From: SVTX01 sp045538195
GTDB lineage: Bacteria > Bacillota > Clostridia > Oscillospirales > CAG-272
Direction of reading: 5' to 3'
Assembly: GCA_045538195.1 (NCBI GenBank)
Contig: JAZSRA010000085.1
Location: 1 to 64,000 of the forward strand
DNA: 64,000 bases
Made by a program: the position numbers and the translations under genes. The notes under the pieces were generated by a model. That model was not told the DNA's origin. It did no database searches and worked only from the letters and a program-made list of their open reading frames with translations. Each line of letters starts with the position of its first letter. Positions within the stretch are counted from its first letter, which is position 1. Positions 59,886 through 64,000 of this stretch are shown in pieces.

Positions 59886-61646
59886 ATGAATAACGTTCAA
59901 AAATCCAAATCATTGAACAACATCGAATGTCCGTACCCCGAACCTTTCCTTCTTCTCACTGACGGATTATACATCCGCGACTTTTCACATAGAGAAGATG
60001 AGTATCGGTTCATCAGCAATTTTCTGCCGATCATTGATTCTGTTATCGAATACGATAACGGAAAGACGGTAGAAAAGAATTACCTTGTCAAAGGATTTAT
60101 GGTTGACGGAAGAATACTTCCGACCGTAAACGTTGACTCCTCTGAGCTTTTGACTCTGAACTGGGTCGTCAGCAAATGGGATGCATCCTGCATCATCGGA
60201 ACGCAATACGGCGCAAGAGAAAAGCTACGGTACGCTATGCAGACTACTACGGGGAACGCCAAACGGCGTGTGCAATGCGGCTACACGGGCTGGAAAAAGA
60301 TCGACGGCAGGTGGAATTATCTGCTTCCCGGTCATCCCTCCTGCGAAGTAATACTGCGCGGAAAGTTACGTTCTTACCTACGTGAGGACGGTGCAACCGA
60401 CTCCGACTATGCGGTTCTCACAGGACTGTTGCAGGTTCCTATCGCGCCCCGTGAGCTGCTCTACCCAACACTCGCATTGGTTTTTCTCTCGCCTCTGAAC
60501 GAGTTTTTGCGACGAGCCGAGCGAGAACCAAAGTTCATTCCTGCCATCGTTGGACGGACAGGCAGTATGAAGACCTCATACGCAGCCTTCCTTCTGTCCT
60601 TCTTCGGCAACTTTTCCTCAACGGATATGCCTATGTCCTTCCGTGATACTGCCAACAGTATCATTGAGAACAGCAACGCGCTGAAGGACGTGCTGACCTG
60701 CGTGGACGATTATCATCCCTCCACAAAAGGAGATGAAGCGACCATGCGCTCGGTCATGCAGGTGATCTGTCGTGGCTACGGCGACCGAGCAGGCCGAAGC
60801 AGAATGAACAGCCAAGCGCAACTGATGGATGCTTCCCCTCCGAGGGGTAACGCTATCATCACCGCTGAAAGCACACCGAACATCGGAGAATCCACCACGG
60901 CAAGACTCTTCTTTCTGGAGATGAATCCGAATTGTCTTGACCTGAAATTGTTTTCCGACGTTCAAAAATTCGCAAGCGACGGCGTATTCCGACGATGCCT
61001 TTCGGCTTATACCGATTGGCTTGCAGACACGTTCCTCGCAAACGAAAAGGAGTTTGTCACAGACCTTCAGCGAACCTATGACCGATACCGCGGCGAGTGC
61101 CGCGAGCAGATCGGGAGAAAGGTTCACGCAAGAGTGGCAGATACCGTGGCGTGCTTTCGCATCGGGTTCGACTACTATATTCGATTTCTTTCCTTCTGCT
61201 TTCCGAGCGCAGACCTTGAGATCTACCGTAAGGATTTCGAAAAGATCATTCTTTCATTGGCAGAAGAACAAGGAAATTACACCGAGCAAGACAGACCTAC
61301 CCACCTTTTCATCCGCAAGCTTATGGCGATGATCGAGTGCGGTGAGGTATGGCTCATGCGGCCGAATATGTCAGGAGATCCCGTGTCGGGTTGCGTTGGC
61401 TATGAGAGCGAAGAATACTATGAGATATTCTTCGAGCAAGCCTTCAAGCAGGTGATGAAATTCTGCGAGGGACAGAACGTAAACTTTACGGTCTCGCCCC
61501 AAGCACTCTCCAAGGCTCTTGCCGAGGAAGGCATCATCTATGTCAAAAACGGTCAGAACACATACACCAAACGGTACGGAGGTAACGTCCGCCGTCGCGT
61601 GATGTGCATCAAAAAATCAGAGGTCAAAAACATTTACGGTGAGTAA
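59886..61646 (+). CDS. DUF927-type ATPase of integrative elements
   Basis: 586 residues. An N-terminal half of beta-rich character is followed by a helicase/ATPase-like core: Walker A variant GRTGSMKTS near residue 223, acidic CVDDYHPS near residue 275, and GNAIITAES near 322 as sensor region. DUF927 proteins occur in phages, satellites and mobile islands and are thought to work in replication or as helicase/primase partners. GAAAGGAG precedes the ATG. It is the main candidate replication protein of the element. Confidence 0.83.
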   Translation: MNNVQKSKSLNNIECPYPEPFLLLTDGLYIRDFSHREDEYRFISNFLPIIDSVIEYDNGKTVEKNYLVKGFMVDGRILPTVNVDSSELLTLNWVVSKWDASCIIGTQYGAREKLRYAMQTTTGNAKRRVQCGYTGWKKIDGRWNYLLPGHPSCEVILRGKLRSYLREDGATDSDYAVLTGLLQVPIAPRELLYPTLALVFLSPLNEFLRRAEREPKFIPAIVGRTGSMKTSYAAFLLSFFGNFSSTDMPMSFRDTANSIIENSNALKDVLTCVDDYHPSTKGDEATMRSVMQVICRGYGDRAGRSRMNSQAQLMDASPPRGNAIITAESTPNIGESTTARLFFLEMNPNCLDLKLFSDVQKFASDGVFRRCLSAYTDWLADTFLANEKEFVTDLQRTYDRYRGECREQIGRKVHARVADTVACFRIGFDYYIRFLSFCFPSADLEIYRKDFEKIILSLAEEQGNYTEQDRPTHLFIRKLMAMIECGEVWLMRPNMSGDPVSGCVGYESEEYYEIFFEQAFKQVMKFCEGQNVNFTVSPQALSKALAEEGIIYVKNGQNTYTKRYGGNVRRRVMCIKKSEVKNIYGE

Positions 61647-62049
61647 TCAACCAAAGCATGTGACAGTGTGACAACCTTCAAAAAGCTTTGTAAATGCTTG
61701 TATTTGCTTGCATTTCCTTCAACTTTGCGAGTGGGGAAAACGTGACAAACCACGTGCCGTTTCTGGGCTGTCTCGCTGTCTCGCGAAATTTCCGCAAAAT
61801 AGCACGATTTCGGGTTTCCGATTTAAAAGCAGGATAAATGCGTGCCCAACGGCTCGCAGAATTCACATCGGCCGGCAACGCCGACCGAGCTTTCGCGAGA
61901 TTGACCGAGCTTTAGCGAGCTTTCGGGAGATGTCGGAAATCCGCCCGCGCCACTTCGCGTGTTACAAATGAAATTTCGCGTGTTCGCATGTTTTTGGGCT
62001 GATTTTTCAACTTTGAACGATAAATCTTTTGTAAAAACGAGGTAATTTC
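61647..62049. other. Gene-free region with short direct repeats
   Basis: About 400 bases between the DUF927 gene and the integrase operon. It has GCTTGTATTTGCTTGCATTT copies near 61695, and CCGAGCTTTCGCGAG/CCGAGCTTTAGCGAG near 61886 and 61904. Open frames lack ribosome sites. It may contain the replication origin or regulatory sites of the element. Confidence 0.5.
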
Positions 62050-62247
62050 ATGAAAAAATTTTCAAATAATTCGCAGAAAAACTCTCTCATTTGCTCTCGG
62101 AAATTCAAAAAAATCATTGAATTTTTGAGCAAAAATCCTTGCAACACCGTCGATTTTCTCTCTGCCTTTTTCTCGATTTCAGATCAAAAAGTTTCAAATT
62201 TTGTCGAGAAAAAAGTGGCTTATAACCGGAGAAAGGCGGTGCTGTAA
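62050..62247 (+). CDS. Small basic hypothetical protein
   Basis: 65 residues, very rich in Lys, Ser and Phe. The ATG has GAGG seven bases upstream and the stop overlaps the start of the next gene by one base, which argues for a real, coupled gene. No family recognised; possibly a small helical DNA-binding or regulatory peptide of the integration module. Confidence 0.5.
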   Translation: MKKFSNNSQKNSLICSRKFKKIIEFLSKNPCNTVDFLSAFFSISDQKVSNFVEKKVAYNRRKAVL

Positions 62248-62576
62248 TGAACGTAAATCTCAATCATTATTGCCAGCCCATGCGCGGTGACGCTCGCCGT
62301 TATCCCGACGCTATGACCCTTGCACAAGCCGCAGAATATTTGAATGTCAGCACCAAGCTTGTCTCAAAATTGATTCGCGACGAAAAGTTTTATGCAAAAA
62401 AAGTCGGACGAGAATATCGAGTTTCGAAAAAATCCTTGATGGAATACGTTCGAGGTGAAAGAAAACTCAATGGAGAAAATTGTGTTGTAAATGTAACTTC
62501 GAACCCACAGCACTGGACTTTGGCTACTCCTTGTGATATTGTTTGTGTTGCCAAAAATCAAAAGGAGGTAAGCTGA
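62247..62576 (+). CDS. Excisionase-like helix-turn-helix protein
   Basis: 109 residues. Residues 22-70 (MTLAQAAEYLNVSTKLVSKLIRDEKFYAKKVGREYRVSKKSLMEYV) are the MerR-like HTH_17 excisionase domain. Such proteins bend DNA at the attachment site and favour excision. Directly followed by the integrase with one base between. The tail beyond residue 75 shows no motif. Confidence 0.88.
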   Translation: MNVNLNHYCQPMRGDARRYPDAMTLAQAAEYLNVSTKLVSKLIRDEKFYAKKVGREYRVSKKSLMEYVRGERKLNGENCVVNVTSNPQHWTLATPCDIVCVAKNQKEVS

Positions 62577-62577
62577 T

Positions 62578-63789
62578 ATGGCAAAGAAACTTGATAAAGA
62601 CATCTCGGGCAGCGTTCAGGAAAAGCGCGGCATGCTGTATCTGGTGGTCAGCTACAAGGACCCCATCACGCAAAAACACAAAACCAAATGGGTAGGCATG
62701 GGCGTGCCTTCGGGCTCTCCCAAGTCGGTTATCAACAAAGCCGAGCGAGAGGCGAAGAATCAATTCGAAGCGCAGTACAAGCGTTATCTCGACGGCTACG
62801 ACGATCCCACACAATATCCTCTTCTGGAATTCCTTAATGACTGGCTCGACAAGGTTCATAAGCACAAGATCCAGGAGTCAACATATTACGGATACAAGAG
62901 CCGAGTCAACGGAAAAATGAAGAAATACTTCGACACAAAGATCACCCTTGCCGATTGCAAGCCGAGGCTGATCCACGGCTTCTACGATTACCTGCGCGAG
63001 GACGGTGACAGCGAGCAGACGGTGCTTCACTACCATAACTTGCTTCACACTGCCTTTGAGTATGCCATCCGCCAAGAGATTCTCGAATACAATCCCATGG
63101 ACAGAGTAGAGCGTCCGCAGGTGAAAAAGTTTGTCGGCGCGTTTTATTCGGTGGACGAGGTCAAGGTTCTGCTTGAAAAAGCCAAGGAAGACGTCATCTA
63201 TATCCCCATCGTACTCGCTGTCTACTGCGGTCTGCGCCGTAGCGAAGCCCTTGGACTGTCATGGAGCAACATCGACTTCGAAAACGATAAGATATTCATC
63301 GGTCAGAAGGTGCTGGAAGTCGTTCGCGACGGTAAGATGGTGCAGGTGATCAGCGATGAGATGAAAACCGAAAGCTCACGAAGAAGCTTCAAAATGATTC
63401 CGGAACTCAAAGAGATTCTGCTTGAACACCGAGAGCGTCAGGAGGAATACCGCAAGCAGTTCCGCAAGTCTTACAGCAAAAAATATGCGGACATGGTCTG
63501 CGTCAATCCCCTCGGTGAGCTGATCAAGCCAAGTTATATCACGGCGCACTTCCCAACGCTTCTCAAACAGAACAACCTGCGAGACATTCGCTTCCACGAC
63601 CTTCGACACACCTGTGCATCGCTTCTCGTATCGCTGGACGTGAACATGAAGGTCATTCAGAGATACCTTGGCCACAGCAACATGAGTACAACGGCTGACA
63701 TCTATTCGCACCTCGACGCTAACGCAACGGGTGAGGCAGGTATGAAGCTCGGCAAGCTCCTTGCTGACGGAGAGAGCGAGGTGAGCTGA
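62578..63789 (+). CDS. int: Tyrosine site-specific integrase
   Basis: 403 residues. An N-terminal arm-binding region (residues 1-60) and a SAM-like core-binding domain (65-165) precede the catalytic domain with Arg220 (CGLRRSEALGL), His340-Arg343 (FHDLRHTCA), the conserved LGHSN and nucleophile Tyr376 (DIYSHL). It catalyses integration at the tRNA-Ser gene whose displaced 3' half lies at the left edge. AGGAGG is upstream. All catalytic residues are present, so the element may still be mobile. Confidence 0.95.
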   Translation: MAKKLDKDISGSVQEKRGMLYLVVSYKDPITQKHKTKWVGMGVPSGSPKSVINKAEREAKNQFEAQYKRYLDGYDDPTQYPLLEFLNDWLDKVHKHKIQESTYYGYKSRVNGKMKKYFDTKITLADCKPRLIHGFYDYLREDGDSEQTVLHYHNLLHTAFEYAIRQEILEYNPMDRVERPQVKKFVGAFYSVDEVKVLLEKAKEDVIYIPIVLAVYCGLRRSEALGLSWSNIDFENDKIFIGQKVLEVVRDGKMVQVISDEMKTESSRRSFKMIPELKEILLEHRERQEEYRKQFRKSYSKKYADMVCVNPLGELIKPSYITAHFPTLLKQNNLRDIRFHDLRHTCASLLVSLDVNMKVIQRYLGHSNMSTTADIYSHLDANATGEAGMKLGKLLADGESEVS

Positions 63790-63790
63790 T

Positions 63791-64000
63791 ATGATGACAC
63801 AAGAGGGAGAAATATCCTTGGAGCAACTCTACAAGATGCTGCATATCAGCAAACGCAAGGCGGCATGGATGCTACAAAACGGCATCATTCCGTGCCGTAT
63901 CCGCCCCACTAAGACACATCGATATGCCATACGGCTTGAGGATGTGGAAGCTTATCTGCAAAAGAAACGAGCCGAGAGGCGCAAGGAGATCCCCGTGGGG
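63791..64000 (+). CDS. Second excisionase-like HTH protein, cut by the window edge
   Basis: At least 70 residues. ISLEQLYKMLHISKRKAAWMLQNGIIPCRIRPTKTHRYAIRLEDVEAYLQKKRAERR is an HTH_17 excisionase-type domain. The start is ATG 63791 or 63794, right behind the integrase stop, with GAGGTG inside the integrase gene as ribosome site. The stop codon is outside the window. Together with the upstream HTH gene it brackets the integrase. Confidence 0.82.
   Translation, partial: MMTQEGEISLEQLYKMLHISKRKAAWMLQNGIIPCRIRPTKTHRYAIRLEDVEAYLQKKRAERRKEIPVG

Larger units (their letters stand above)
42663..64000. mobile_element. Integrated element inserted at tRNA-Ser, right end outside the window
   Basis: The left edge is the tRNA-Ser 3' half. 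The right part encodes a DNA-binding excisionase-like protein, a tyrosine integrase and a second excisionase-like protein. Between are two defence modules, a LexA-type repressor, toxin/immunity genes and a DUF927 ATPase. No conjugation, capsid or terminase genes are seen, so in this window it looks like a genomic island or satellite-type element. Base composition is mosaic: the methyltransferase-HNH block is markedly AT-rich, the integrase and DUF927 genes are not. Confidence 0.82.

Noticed and set aside
61708..61971. 87-codon open frame between the DUF927 gene and the integrase operon
   Set aside because: No ribosome site, odd composition and overlap with short direct repeats; not supported as a gene.

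Overview
The window looks like a chromosomal segment of a gut-type member of the Clostridia (Oscillospirales-like). Evidence: Gram-positive style AGGAGG ribosome sites, many perfect TTGACA-17-TATAAT promoters, a TrmK/Nif3 pair, a DarA-type cyclic-di-AMP receptor, a 3H-domain NiaR repressor, a BspA-type leucine-rich lipoprotein and YitT-family membrane proteins. No rRNA operon, complete tRNA gene or CRISPR array is visible.

Region 1 (1-3.1 kb) is AT-rich and encodes a lipoprotein and a secreted metzincin-like protease. Region 2 (3.3-11.7 kb) is a nearly complete arginine pathway, argG-argH-argC-argJ-argB-argD-argF, all on the + strand. It starts from a consensus promoter followed by ArgR-type ARG-box sequences. 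The cyclic (ArgJ) route makes ornithine from glutamate, and ArgF, ArgG and ArgH then make arginine. Region 3 (11.8-42.2 kb) is mostly housekeeping: a ZIP transporter, purC, a phosphatase, a ClC channel, release factors 3 and 2, niaR, S20, DarA, TrmK, Nif3, RlmD, a YwaF-GDPD fusion, an M28 peptidase, a ROK kinase and an MntR-like regulator. This core is studded with non-coding repeats of several kinds: three loci of a hairpin family with a conserved loop and covarying stem; two tandem-palindrome arrays, one directly upstream of an S23/four-helix-bundle gene; several long perfect palindromes; and a possible structured RNA.

Region 4 (about 42.66 kb to past the right edge) is an integrated genetic element. 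Its left edge carries a displaced 3' half of a tRNA-Ser(UGA) gene. Its right part carries a small DNA-binding protein, a tyrosine integrase and a second excisionase-like gene. The cargo is a defence island: an HTH-DUF3990 protein and partner; a type III restriction-modification system whose mod and res genes are separated by a fused AAA-DUF4435 (PARIS-like) gene; a GIY-YIG protein; and an adenine methyltransferase followed by a double-GHKL ATPase/kinase, a receiver-like protein and an HNH nuclease. Next come a LexA-type repressor, a barnase toxin gene broken by a one-base frameshift beside its intact barstar, and a DUF927-type ATPase. The barnase/barstar pair is bracketed by two copies of a structured element with compensatory base changes.

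The most promising undescribed systems are (a) the palindrome array with the S23-family gene, whose first palindrome reuses the end of the neighbouring gene; (b) the methyltransferase, double-GHKL, receiver, HNH module, which reads like a restriction system gated by phosphotransfer or ATPase signalling; and (c) the two structured repeat families. Family assignments were made by eye from motifs, without database searches.
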